A model generated the notes under the pieces. The model saw nothing but the letters and a program-made list of their open reading frames with translations. It did no database searches and was not told the DNA's origin. This document shows positions 1-11,544 of a stretch of DNA of 64,000 nucleotides, piece after piece; positions within the stretch are counted from its first letter, which is position 1; the number at the start of each line of letters is the position of its first letter. The position numbers were made by a program, and so were the translations under genes. The stretch covers positions 4,898,001-4,962,000 of the forward strand of contig NC_026655.2 in the NCBI RefSeq assembly GCF_000004075.3, in the 5' to 3' direction. The DNA comes from Cucumis sativus. Taxonomy: Eukaryota > Streptophyta > Magnoliopsida > Cucurbitales > Cucurbitaceae.

Positions 1-12
1 CTTCACTCTCAG

Positions 13-2780
13 GCTTACGTGACTCAAGATGATAACCTGATCGGCACATTGACGGTGAGGGAGACGATAGCCTATTCAGCTAGGCTTCGTCTCCCGGACA
101 AAATGCCATGGGAGGAGAAACGAGCTTTGATAGAGAGCACCATCATCGAGATGGGTCTTCAAGATTGTGCCGATACAGTCATTGGGAACTGGCATTTACG
201 CGGAATCAGTGGCGGCGAGAAGCGGCGGGTTAGTATCGCCATTGAAATTCTCATGAGGCCTCGATTGCTCTTCCTCGATGAACCTACAAGTGGACTCGAC
301 AGGTACGTTGAAAGAAACCTAACCCTAGGAATAAAATCACTAGAAAAAAATTGCTTGAATTTGTAATGTGGGTTCTGTGATTTTGGTAGTGCTTCTGCTT
401 TCTTTGTTACTCAAACGTTGAGAGCTTTATCGAGAGATGGAAGAACAGTGATTGCCTCAATTCATCAGCCGAGTAGTGAGGTTTTTGAGCTATTTGATCA
501 ACTTTACTTGCTGTCGGGTGGCAAAACTGTGTATTTTGGTCAAGCTTCAGAGGCTTATGAGGTGAGAATTCTTCCATTTTTGAGCTAATGCGCGTTACAG
601 AGGTGAATCTTTTCACCATTGTTGGAGGTTTTGATATTGAATTGTTGATCTGTGCAGTTCTTTGCTCAAGCTGGCTTTCCCTGCCCCGCTCTGAGGAACC
701 CTTCTGATCATTTTCTTAGATGTATCAATTCAGACTTCGATAAAGTCAAGGCCACTCTCAAAGGTTCTATGAAATTAAGGGTATAACTTTTTCTCCAATG
801 AAGATTCTATAAGTTGAATATGATAGCAAATGGTGTTTTTCATAATTAAAGTTGCTTAGATAAACAAGGACAGCCAGAAAGTTGAGGCTAGGTCATGCAT
901 TTCTTTGTCTCTAAACCTGTGTGCTAATTTAGTATATGGGAAGATTTAATCATTTACTGTCCCCTGCTTTGTTCAAGGTTGGTTGCTAAGTAAGGACAAT
1001 CAAAATCCTTTTACTAAATGCTGATTGCTAATTTCTAATCCATTTGCGTTGTTCAGTTTGAATCTAGTGATGATCCTTTGGAAAGAATTACCACGGCTGA
1101 AGCAATGCGAACTCTTATCGACTTCTATCGTTCGTCACAACATTGTTATGCAGCATTAGAAAAAGTTGAGGAGATCTCTAAATATGTAAGTCTTCAACTA
1201 GCTAGTTTTTTCCACTGCCAAATTATTCCCATTTCAACATTACTGACTCTTGAAGTTTTAACATTCTTCACAATCTCCATCGTGTTGCAGAAAGGAACCG
1301 TGTTAGATTTGGGAGGGAGTCAAGCTAGTTTCTTTATGCAAGCGTTTACATTGACAAAACGTTCCTTTATCAACATGTCAAGGGACTTCGGTTATTATTG
1401 GCTCAGGCTTGTGATTTACGTCGTTGTTACAATCTGCATTGGAACCATCTATCTTAACGTTGGAACAGGCTATAACTCCATTCTGGTATTTGATTTTGTT
1501 TACTGTGTTTTGTGCCTTCTTTTTCTTTACTTCCTTATATTAAGTGCCAAGATTATATTAGGACAAACAAGTCTGATTGTTCTGTTCAAAAGACTATCTA
1601 TATACACAAACTAATGATTTCAAGAAATAAATTCAAATTCATTGTTCAATGCTAACAAGTTCACCTATCTTGATCTGCTATAATATGGTGCAGGCTAGAG
1701 GATCTTGTGCATCTTTTGTCTTTGGTTTCGTTACATTTATGTCAATCGGAGGATTCCCATCCTTTGCAGAGGATATGAAGGTAAAATTCATAGTGAAACA
1801 CTGAAAATTTCGCATCATCTTGATTAGAAGAGAATGATTTAAACTTTCAACATGAATATTTTCCCCCAGGTTTTCCATAGGGAGAGATTGAATGGTCATT
1901 ATGGGGTCGGTTCATTTGTCATCAGCAATACTATCTCAGCCATGCCATTCCTTCTACTAATCACCTTCCTTTCTGGAACTATTTGTTACTTTATGGTTCG
2001 CCTTCATCCCGGCTTCGAGCATTACTTGTTCTTTGTGTTGTGTCTTTATGCTAGCGTCACCGTAGTCGAAAGCTTGATGATGGCTATTGCCAGTGTTGTC
2101 CCCAACTTCCTTATGGGCATTATCATTGGTGCTGGAATTCAGGTATTTTTTCATGTTGTGTTGTGTAATCCTTTCGATTTCTTCATCTTACATTTATTGT
2201 ATGATCAATGGCAGGGTATTTTTATGTTAGTTTCTGGATACTTTAGGCTGCCAAACGACATTCCGAAGCCATTTTGGCGCTATCCAATGTCATATATCAG
2301 CTTCCATTTTTGGGCATTGCAGGTAAAACAAACAAACAAACACATCAAAAGCAACAATTCTCTGTTGGTTTTAAAATAAAGTTTCATGATTGATTGATGT
2401 ATAAACAAAACACAATGCATTCTCAGGGTCAGTACCAGAATGATCTACTAGGCTTGTCATTCGATAACCAGTCACCACTTCTTCCAAAGTTGCCAGGCGA
2501 ATACATCCTAAAAGTAGTGTTCCAAATTGACTTGAACCGATCGAAATGGGTGGACCTCAGTGTCCTTTTTGGCATGATAGTAATCTACCGTCTCATCTTC
2601 ATCATAATGATCAAGATTAATGAAGATGTGACTCCCTGGATCAGAGGATACATAGCAAGGAGAAGAATGCAACAGAAAAATGGTATTGTCAACACAACAG
2701 TTGCCCCAGATGGTCTCACTCAATCCCCTTCTTTAAGGAGTTATGTCGCTAACCATTCAACGAGACCGAGTAGGAGGTAA
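13..2780 (+). CDS. ABCG11: ABC transporter G family member 11 (half-size, cuticular lipid exporter), 5' end outside window
   Basis: Exons read as 13-302, 390-561, 658-780, 1057-1185, 1291-1485, 1694-1780, 1870-2142, 2215-2322 and 2427-2780. Joined they give 576 residues ending at TAA; the N-terminus with the Walker A loop lies left of the window. Visible are the ABC signature ISGGEKRR, Walker [13 protein letters not shown] and the H-loop region [10 protein letters not shown]. Six or so membrane helices follow ([72 protein letters not shown] and a last one near the C-terminus). The tail [14 protein letters not shown] followed by [15 protein letters not shown] matches my memory of Arabidopsis ABCG11/WBC11 almost residue for residue, which separates it from ABCG12/15. 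The family works as homo- or heterodimers in the plasma membrane of epidermal cells and exports wax and cutin precursors. No damage is visible. Confidence 0.93.
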
Positions 2781-3639
2781 ACCCGTTCTTTTTTAACGGT
2801 TATTCAATTAATATGACAAGAATTTGCCCTCTTTAGTGCAGTTTCTTGCTACATATAAAAGAAGTTCAATGTTAGGATTTGAAGTGATTTATAGCAAGAC
2901 TATTGGTTTTTATATAAAGTGCTTTTTCACATGGAAGCCACCCAATTTTTCTTCTGTGATCAAAGATACAACAAATCCCACCGGAATTGTTGTTATTATT
3001 AATAATTTGTAATTAAGAAAATTTATTTCCTAGAAAAGAAAAAGAAAATAGTGGTTGGATCAAGATGTTGGTCAACTTGAATAAGACAGAAATGGGATTG
3101 GGGGGCAACGAACTCAACTGTTTTCCTTCACTTATTTATATAATTTTGAGTTTGATTCTTGATTAAATTACTTAATAAATGAATACTAGAAATGTAATTA
3201 GTTCCCGTTCTTAATTCTTTCTACTTAGATTATAAAAAAATGTCATGATTAATTTGTGATGGATCCAAAAATTTTATGTAGGAAGCACCAACTAGTATAT
3301 AATAAACACATTCGACGTTTAATCGCTACTTCAATAATATTCACTACATTTGTAACAATAAATAAAAATCAACAATTTTATATGATTTTTCGTAATGTAA
3401 ATATGTAGATTAAAAAATTGCATTAAAAGAAAAGAAAGAAAAATACAATTTTCATGGAAGTTTGGACCATCTGCGTAATAAATGAGAGCTAGAAAATATG
3501 ACCGTTTTACATTATATAGTTTTTTTTTATCTTTTTAAAATTTTACGTTCATTTTAGAAAAATAAGTTATCTTCCATTTAGAAAATAATTGAAATTTAGG
3601 AATGGCAAAAATAATTATTATTTAACTAAATAAAAATGA

Positions 3640-3970
3640 CGTAGAAGAGTCCAGACTCCAAATGAATGAAAACGTGATTGAATTGGTCCCGACACTCTTC
3701 GGGACGGAATGGAAGAAGGGAGGAGATTCTCGAACGAGGAAAAGGATCCAATGACTTCGAAAGAATTGAATGAGGAGCCGTATGAGGTGAAAATCTCACG
3801 TATGGTTCTGTCGAGTGGCAGTAAGGGTGACTTATCTGTCAACTTTTCCACTATCACCCCCAAAAAACCAAACTCTGCCTTACGTAAAGTTGCCAAAGTA
3901 CGCTTAACCTCAAGATTTGAAATCACTGCTTATACGTGGTATTTGGCCATAATTTACAAGAACATTCCTT
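3640..3970 (+). pseudogene. Nuclear plastid DNA insertion: 3' half of trans-spliced rps12 intron 1 plus start of rps12 exon 2
   Basis: Bases 3850-3932 translate as [20 protein letters not shown] followed by SRFEITAY. This is the start of exon 2 of plastid ribosomal protein S12 (plastid form RKVARVRLTSGFEITAY), so R to K and G to R changes are visible. After a small disturbance the bases up to about 3968 still match the codons for [10 protein letters not shown]. Upstream, 3775-3810 (GAGCCGTATGAGGTGAAAAT and on) is a group II intron domain V, with domain VI and the 3' splice site before 3850. In plastids this is the downstream half of the trans-spliced rps12 intron 1. Flanking sequence back to about 3640 resembles the plastid intron as I remember it. 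There is no transit peptide, no start and no continuation of exon 2, so it is a dead NUPT. The good match suggests a fairly recent transfer. Confidence 0.88.
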
Positions 3971-4324
3971 AATATATATTATAATTTGATGCTTTAAAAT
4001 TAATATTGTAAAAAATACAAAAATTGGGAATGCGGGAAAGTGACAGAGTCCCATTCTTTGAAATGATCAACCATTTTCCAAATATAAGTCCATTTGATAA
4101 ATAAATTACAAAATAAACATTCAACAGCTTTATCCCATTTATGCAGTTGAATTTCATTTTTTTTGGTTGTCATATAATAATAATTTTAGTATTAAAGAGG
4201 TAGGGTTCTTCAAAGGGGGACTCAAATTCAATAATGGAGGTTGAAATAAACTAATAGACGATCAAATTACACCATTTCTTGTGAAATAGTACTACTTTGA
4301 GATATGCATTTTTACAACATTATA

Positions 4325-4325
<1 letters not shown>

Positions 4326-4374
<49 letters not shown>
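4326..4374 (+). repeat. Uninterrupted 49-base poly-A tract
   Basis: A single run of A with no interruption. It lies immediately outside the point where the two dioxygenase arms stop resembling each other (about 4376). It could be a mononucleotide microsatellite or the tail of a retroposed sequence, but nothing upstream of it is recognisable as a SINE or LINE. Length should be polymorphic and hard to assemble. Confidence 0.9.
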
Positions 4375-4375
<1 letters not shown>

Positions 4376-4588
4376 GAAAGACAAAGCATCTGTGAACGGG
4401 GCATTTCAAGCCACCAACGATTATAGCCTCAAAATTCAAGGTGCATCCTAAAATTATAAAACTAAGATTGTCTATTCATTTAAATAACTTTTTAAGTGTT
4501 TGTTTTAAATACAATATTTTAAGCACTTAAAAAGTCATTCGATATGATTGGTAATAGTAAGTTGAGGTGGATATGATGAATTTATTCC

Positions 4589-5806
4589 TCAATGCAAGAG
4601 AAGAGGACTCCGAGTATCCGTATCAATGAGGCTATTTCCAACTCCACAATAAGCTTTGATGGCACAAGGAGAATTTTGACCTCTCTCGGTGCTGTAGAAA
4701 CGAAGATAGTCTTGATGATCAAAGGGTTTAAACAATTGTGGATGTTTGTCATCAACCAATTCTTTAGGAATTTGAACAATTCCATTGTTGAATGAAAACA
4801 ATCCAACTGAATATCTCTCTTTGTTTCCACTCATTATCACTCTGTGTGGTGGTGAGTAGATCCTGCCATTGCTCCATGCCTGCCAACAGTTAACCATTCA
4901 CTAATTATTAGTTTGGCTTTAATGATCTTAATGTCAATCTTAATTTGATGATGATGAAGAAATTAATTAATAAAATGAGATGGAACTTACAAAGAAAGCA
5001 TCTCCAGCCATGACAATGAAAGATGAGGTCGAAGAAGAAGAAAAAGGATGATATTGAATCCATTTGTTATCTCTTGTTTTGATCTGTAAACCATTTACTT
5101 CGTTTTGATGAAGAATTGTGAGAAAGCTCTTATCAGTATGAGGAAATGCTCCCAAATTCATCTCTTTTTCCTTTGGGACTCGGTATTTTATCATTCTCAT
5201 AAGATATTTTGTGGATTCCATATGGCTTCTTAATGCATTCCCAACCCCATAGCTTTCAAACACCATGCTTTTCACCCTTTTATCCAATTCCGATACCAAA
5301 TTCGCATACGCTGTCACATTCTCACTGCATAAATTAAGAAAAACATTTAGGATCCAGGTACTATTATTAGATGGTAGTTTAGGTTTGGTTTGAAAATGAA
5401 GCAAAATGAATTACCGGAAAGAGTGGTTTCCACGAGAAGGCCACATGAGATTAGTGAAAGAGTTGATATTGGTGGGGAGAATGGGGTGTTCGATTCCCAT
5501 ACTTTCATGGATGGGCATTAGAGGGTTTTGACCAAAGTAGCCATGGTATGGCTTCTCAGAAACATTCTGAAGCTTCCTCTCCAAAGGAACTTCATCAAAC
5601 AACTCTTTTAAAGAATCAAACATATTGGAACTTACTTCTGCTGAAACGGTGTCGTATAATGCTACGAAACAACCATATTCCTCAAGAGCTTCCCGAACTT
5701 TCTTCGTTGTGGAAACCCATTCCTCAGTTCCACTCTTCAAATTCTGTGAACAAAACTTCACAACTGGGAGTTGTTCATCACTCATATTTGTTGCCATTCT
5801 CATCAT
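4589..5806 (-). CDS. 2-oxoglutarate/Fe(II)-dependent dioxygenase, AOP-like (copy A)
   Basis: Three exons on the minus strand: 5806-5415, 5324-4991 and 4879-4589, coding 338 residues. The N-terminal DIOX_N region contains EALEEYGCFVALYD. The 2OG-Fe(II) domain has the iron ligands H193 and D195 in PHTDKS and H254 in PPHRVIM, plus the 2-oxoglutarate pair R264-x-S266 in RYSVGLF, so all catalytic residues are present. Similarity is closest to the AOP1 group (2OGDs related to the glucosinolate AOP enzymes). Outside Brassicales the substrates of this group are mostly unknown, so no reaction is claimed. The start is taken as the first ATG after a TATA box; methionines 4 and 8 are alternatives. It differs from copy B (11545-12766) by one residue that I can see, Ile instead of Val near the C-terminus. 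A soluble cytosolic enzyme is expected. Confidence 0.9.
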
Positions 5807-5894
5807 CTCTTCTTCTAATTAAATGTGTTTTCACAAATAATACAGTTTGTTTGGTTTTGATTGGATCTGCAAAATAATGGCACCACAACACTCT

Positions 5895-5901
5895 TTTTAT
5901 A
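5895..5901 (-). promoter_or_regulatory. TATA box of dioxygenase copy A
   Basis: On the minus strand the sequence reads CTATAAAAAGAGTG, about 90 bases upstream of the ATG. The same box at the same distance is kept in copy B, so both copies retain a core promoter. Confidence 0.7.
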
Positions 5902-6310
5902 GCCAAATATTTCAAAATAAAATAATAATGAATTGGAATGAAGAAGGGAGTGTGCTTGTTTAATTGATTTATTTAGAGGGATTGACTTAGAAGAGAGAAA
6001 TGATTAATTAAATAATGAAATTAGAGGCCACCCCCCATTTATTCAAATATTATGATAATACAAACCTTTGTCAAACCAAATAAAGAAAATAGTTAGTTTT
6101 TTTTTTAGTTGATTAGCACACAGTTTCAGCCGTCCTGTTTTTGCTTTGAATTTATATTATTGTATTACTAAATACTAATTAAATTCGAAATTAATTAATT
6201 AATCTAATTTTGCTTTTGCTTACATTTTAATCCCCGCGTTTGACTTTCCGTTTTAAGATAATGTAGAAGTAAGAACGAATTTAGCTAATGAATAATGTTG
6301 GATTAATATG

Positions 6311-9300
6311 GAATTAGAAGCACACTTTTGGTAATAACCCATGCAATAATAATAATAATAATAAATGAATAAGTATATTCAATTTGATTCACTTATCATA
6401 TTGTTGGTGTTTAATTCATATATAAATATAAATCTCACAAACTATTTTTTTTCAAATGGAAAGCAATGTAATTAAATGGGTACACTTATAAAAATGTATG
6501 TGTCTTAATGGATATATATGACCTTTACCCTAAAATTTAAAGGTGTAAAATCAAAATGGATATATGTTTCACTCAAGTTTATCTAAATGTAGGATATTTA
6601 TATTGTTTTTTAATATATCAGTTGAATAATTCAAATAGAATTTATTGTCATTAAATATCATAACAATAAAGCTTATATTAGTTGTACTTTATATTAATAT
6701 AAGTATGTTGTATATAATATAACTACTTCTTATTGGTGTAACTTATTTTAATTACTTTTCAAATATTACAATATTATTTTAAAATTAAAAATAATTCCAC
6801 CAAATAAGATAATATTTTATTGACCATTATTTAGTGATACATTTTAATTTGTTGTGAACTAAAATGAAGAGTTCTATATATATATATATCTTCTCCAGCA
6901 AATTTCAAGCGTATTTCATTTTCAGCCATGTCATTGGCATTATTCTAGCAGTATTTATAACTCATAAAATGATATTAGTACTTGGAGAGTCATTGATTTG
7001 GTAGACTTTACACAGTTTAGTATTCAATTAATTAATTTCATGCATCATCGTTATGTTATCAATAAAATAAAATTAAATTAAAGGTGTTGATATTTGCATT
7101 TCATCATTCACGCTTTTGTTTGTAGTTTGGTCTCGATTGTTCCCTAAATTAGTACAAATAATGTTTGTTTAGTTAACTAATTAAGTACAAAAGAAGAACG
7201 GTGTTCTCTTTTAAAAATTAACTTTGCTCTTTAACTCTCTTCTTACAACAAGCAACATACATCGGCAATATCAAAGACGTTTCTTGTGCTCAACATAGAC
7301 AATGTCAAAGACGTCTCTATCACGGTAACTCTAGCAACTTTAGCAACTTGATCATTTTGATCATCATTGTTATACCTCAAATTCAAATAAACACTCGATA
7401 ACAAAATCAAAATCATGACCTTCAAACATTCCTTTTAATTGTTTTCATCACTTTCCTACACATTTAATTTAATTTTGTTATTCTCTTACAAGAAAAGAGA
7501 AGGATTCCTATTTGATCATCATAAATAATAAATAGAATGTACAAACACAAATTAAAATAGTTGTTAATTAACTAAAGAAAAGGTCAAAGTGTGGATGCGT
7601 GGGTAACCCTAACCGTCTCCCACCCCGGCCGGCTTAATTAAATTTGTATTACTTAGTTTAGAGTTAATTGTATGTGAATTATTTGATTATAAATTTATAA
7701 AGAGTAGTGAATTAATGTTTTAATTTCCATTAAAAAAACAGAATTAGGTTCACGTTCATGAATACATGAAACCATATCTAATGAACTATTTTTTTTGTCA
7801 CCGACTGCAAGATTTTGTGGAACTATATATTATAATGTGGCCTTCAAAATAAGTTATACACAATGAATCATGTTGCTCTTCTTTCATTTTTTAGAATATA
7901 ATTCATTCAAATTTTATTTTAAATCACAATACTTCCTCTCAAAATATTTACAATTTAAATATTGTTTATCGTATACGATCGGTTTATCATGGTTAATCGT
8001 AGGTAGACAGTCATATTTCGCTATATTTTATTATACTTAAAAATAACTCTAATTAATTTTAAATAATGAATATAAAATTTATAATGTGAGAATTTTTTTG
8101 AATATTTTGATTGAATTTGTAGAGACTAACCTAAAATAAAATAGATAAAACAAAAAGAAATTTGAAGTTTGAAACTTCATCACCATACACTTGAATTTTG
8201 AAAGCGTTGAAAGACATATTATTTATTATGTTTGAAGAAAAATAAATACATTTAGAATATAGTTTGAAATTTTGCATGGAGACTTTATGAAAAAGACATG
8301 ATACCATACGTACCAATACATATACTTAAAAGAACGATGCCCTATACAGCTATACACAGTTTAGAGTCATGTTACAAACCCAAAAGTATGTACAATTTAA
8401 TGTTGACTTTATTATAAAGTTTTACCCAGTTGGTTGATTTGTGTATAGTATACAATTTTTTAAAACCCAATAACTTTTTTTAACAAATCTGAATGAGTTT
8501 AACCATAATTGCGAACAAAGTAAGAAATTGTTGAAGATCTCAAATGGAAAAGATTGAAGGAATCTACAATCTTAATAAGAAGATATATAAATTATATACT
8601 CTTTCTTATAACCAATTTGATATATGAGATGGAACATTGGTTCTACCATATTGTGTTCATATAATCTTCTACAAGAGAAATGATTTTAGTTCCAAAGTCA
8701 AAATAACCAAATTTTAGTAACGAATGAGCCTTTTTTGGTGCATTATGAATTTTGTATAACTTTTCTTGCAAAAATATTTAAAAGGGACGAAATAAAATTC
8801 TATGTTATCGAATGAATTGTAACCTATAATAATATACTACCATAATATAATTTTGACGACCACCTTATAATAAGATACATTTATTCCATTGATTAAATAG
8901 CAAAACTACTAATCTCATGTTAATTAAAATAAATACTAAGATCAAGTTTAATTTCTTGAGGTGAAAATTGGGAACAATGAAACAAGTTTTAGCATGTATT
9001 ATATTATTAACAAGGTTTAAAAAATGAAATTGACCCATAAATTTAGCCCAAATTTAAGCATTTTTCCCTATGAATAATTCTAAAATTTATAATTACTATT
9101 TTAGAGGAAACACATTTTGTAAGGATCTCTAATATTATTAATTTAACCCAACATCATCATAATTAATGCATGCTATCAACATTTATTTTATAGGTCAAAA
9201 TAAATTTAGTTAGACCTAATTAGTTAGTTTATGAATTTATTGAAGATCGTCGACTTTTTATTTTCGTAATTATTGTACTAAAAAATTTTAAAAAATAATG

Positions 9301-11039
9301 CAACCATAAAATTCAAGATGCTCAACGAACTCGATTTTATTTTATTTATTTCGACAACCAAACTATTAGAGTTAGGTGTTTGACAATTGAGATTCAAATC
9401 AAATTAAATGTTTGATAAAATTAAATATGTCAACCTTTCCCTCAAATGAACATATATTTGTACATCTGCTGAAGATAATTAATATTAAAGTTTAGATTTT
9501 ACTGTATCACATCTTTATTCTCATATATATTTCATTAATTCTAGTCTCTTTTTTTTCACTATTCATATTCACATTTGAAAACGGTATATTAAACAAATCT
9601 ACTATCCGATCATGATCATGTAGAAATGAAGTTAATTATTATATTTTTTCATTGTTTCACGACGTTTGTTTTTTATATACACATGAATGATGATGGCCTA
9701 ACTAGCTTAGCTCATTGTACTTTGCTTTGTCACACTTAGCCAAAATATTGATAAGATTGTGATTAAAAGAATTAATGTAGAGCACTCTTTCAGGTATTTA
9801 GTGAGGTATTAAGTCATTTTCATGAAGTATGCAAGCAAAAATTCAACTATATAATAATCATGTAAACATTCCAATTAATTAAACATAGAATAAAATGTGG
9901 CCTTCAACACCCTCCAAAAATCCAATTATATTCCATTGTTGACTTTTGAGTTTTTATTAGCTATACATCAATGCCACGTTTCACTTAATATGATAATTAA
10001 TATGATAAATGTAATGCATAGCTCGTTTCAATTTAAAAGAGATACATGTAATGATGTAAATTTACATTAATAGAGATAATTGTCCATTATAATTATCTCT
10101 ATTCCTAATCAACGTGAAATAAAATGAAATTCCTAATCAACGTGAAATAAAATGAAAGAAAACTATAGTTAAAATGAAAGAAAACTATAGTAAATTGTTT
10201 GAAAAATATTTATAAAATATAGTAAAATTTTAGATTATATAACTAATAGATATTGATATAAATAATAAATATTATCAATAATTTTATTATTGATTTTTAT
10301 TGATAGAATATAAATTGTGTTATATTTTTTAGATATTTTGGTTTATTATACTATATTTGAGAATGCTTCAAAATTATTCTTGATTTTTTTAAAAAAAGCC
10401 TTTTACTTGCATCTAATACTAAGGATAACTATTTTTAAAAAAATATTTTTCACTTTAATAAATTTCTAAAAGATTTTTGTTAAACTTAAAAAATATATAC
10501 ATCTTCAAGTTACAAACCCCATAGATTTTTAGTATAGTAAAATGTATTTAAAATATATGTGTATGTATGTATATCAAATACCTTGTAGAAAAAAGTTTAT
10601 ATATCAAATACACTTCTTACTCTATCAAATAATTATTGATGGCGTTTAATTTTTGAAAATCATTAATACTCCAAGGAAGAATAGTATGTATTATATGTAT
10701 ATTTGTGTGTTGTTGTCGTCGTCACACTTTGATTTGGGACTAAAAAATGTATATAGGACACATTTTGGTTTGTTACTAAAAAAATGTATAAACTCCATTT
10801 TTTTTTTTTTTTGAAGTCAAGAGTTGAATAATTATGTACATTTCGATTCTACATTTTCTTAGCTTTAACGGAGTAAATAATGTGCCATTCAACATTGAGT
10901 TTTCTGTTTATATATTGGAAGTGACTCATTTCGTAGTGATTAACTAAATATTTGTTTGATGTATAACATTTAGGTTAACCGATAAGAAGTAGTAGAAGAG
11001 CTGAAAATAGAAATATTTTCTAATAATTATAATAATAAT
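6311..11039. other. Spacer between the inverted dioxygenase copies
   Basis: About 4.7 kb of AT-rich DNA between the two arms. No open frame of coding character, RNA gene or intact transposon was recognised. A short GC-rich island (CACCCCGGCCGGC near 7622) and the small repeats at 10069-10190 are the only distinct structures seen. Confidence 0.6.
10069..10190. repeat. Hairpin plus two adjoining tandem duplications
   Basis: AATAGAGATAATT at 10069-10081 is the exact inverse of AATTATCTCTATT at 10091-10103, with a 9-base loop. It is followed by a 28-base unit repeated perfectly (10101-10128, 10129-10156). A 22-base unit containing GAAAGAAAACTATAG then repeats from 10149 and 10171. This looks like replication slippage near a small palindrome. 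Confidence 0.85.
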
Positions 11040-11449
11040 AATCCAAGTCATTACTCATTAGCTAAATTCGTTTTAGATTATCTTAAAGTAGAATGTCAAA
11101 CCCGGGGATTAAATTAAAATGTAAGCAAAATATAATTTTGGAGAATTTATTTCATATTTTGAATATAAAACTGAAACAGGACGGCTCAAAACTGTGTGCC
11201 CATTCCCTATAACTATAAACTATAAACTATATAACTATAACTTTCATATTTCTTTATTTTTCTTTCTCAAAGCTTTCCATTATAATAATATTTGAAATTT
11301 GCTTGGTCGGTTATTTTATTCTTTATTTAAATCACATTCCTCTTCTAAGTCAATTCCCCTCACCATTTAATAATTTAAAATTAAATCAAACAAAAGCACA
11401 CTCCCTTCTTCATTCCAATTCATTATTATTTTATTTTGAAATTTTAGGC

Positions 11450-11456
11450 TATAAAA
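11450..11456 (+). promoter_or_regulatory. TATA box of dioxygenase copy B
   Basis: CTATAAAAAGAGTG, 89 bases before the ATG at 11545. It is conserved in sequence and position with the box of copy A. Confidence 0.7.
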
Positions 11457-11544
11457 AGAGTGTTGTGGTGCCATTATTTTGCAGATCCAATCAAAACCAA
11501 ACAAATTGTATTATTTGTGAAAAGACATTCAATTAGAAGAAGAG

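Larger units (their letters stand above)
2781..4588. other. Intergenic region after ABCG11
   Basis: AT-rich DNA between the ABCG11 stop codon and the 3' end of the first dioxygenase gene on the opposite strand. The two genes converge here. It contains a plastid-derived insertion and a 49-base A tract, listed separately. From about 4376 on it also holds the 3'-flank part of the inverted repeat. I see no other gene. Confidence 0.6.
4376..6310 (-). repeat. Inverted duplication, left arm (contains dioxygenase copy A)
   Basis: The reverse complement of this stretch resembles 11040-12960. The gene core (about 4695-5806) is almost identical, with a handful of differences including introns. The outer parts are clearly homologous but diverged by substitutions and indels: the promoter side (for example the shared CTTACATTTTAATCCCCG near 6218) and the 3' side (shared GTGGCTTGAAATG near 4408). 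Boundaries are judged by eye and may be off by tens of bases. Confidence 0.85.

Noticed and set aside
3618-3972. A nuclear gene for ribosomal protein S12
   Set aside because: Only part of exon 2 is present, with intron sequence upstream, no transit peptide and amino acid changes. It is a plastid DNA insertion.
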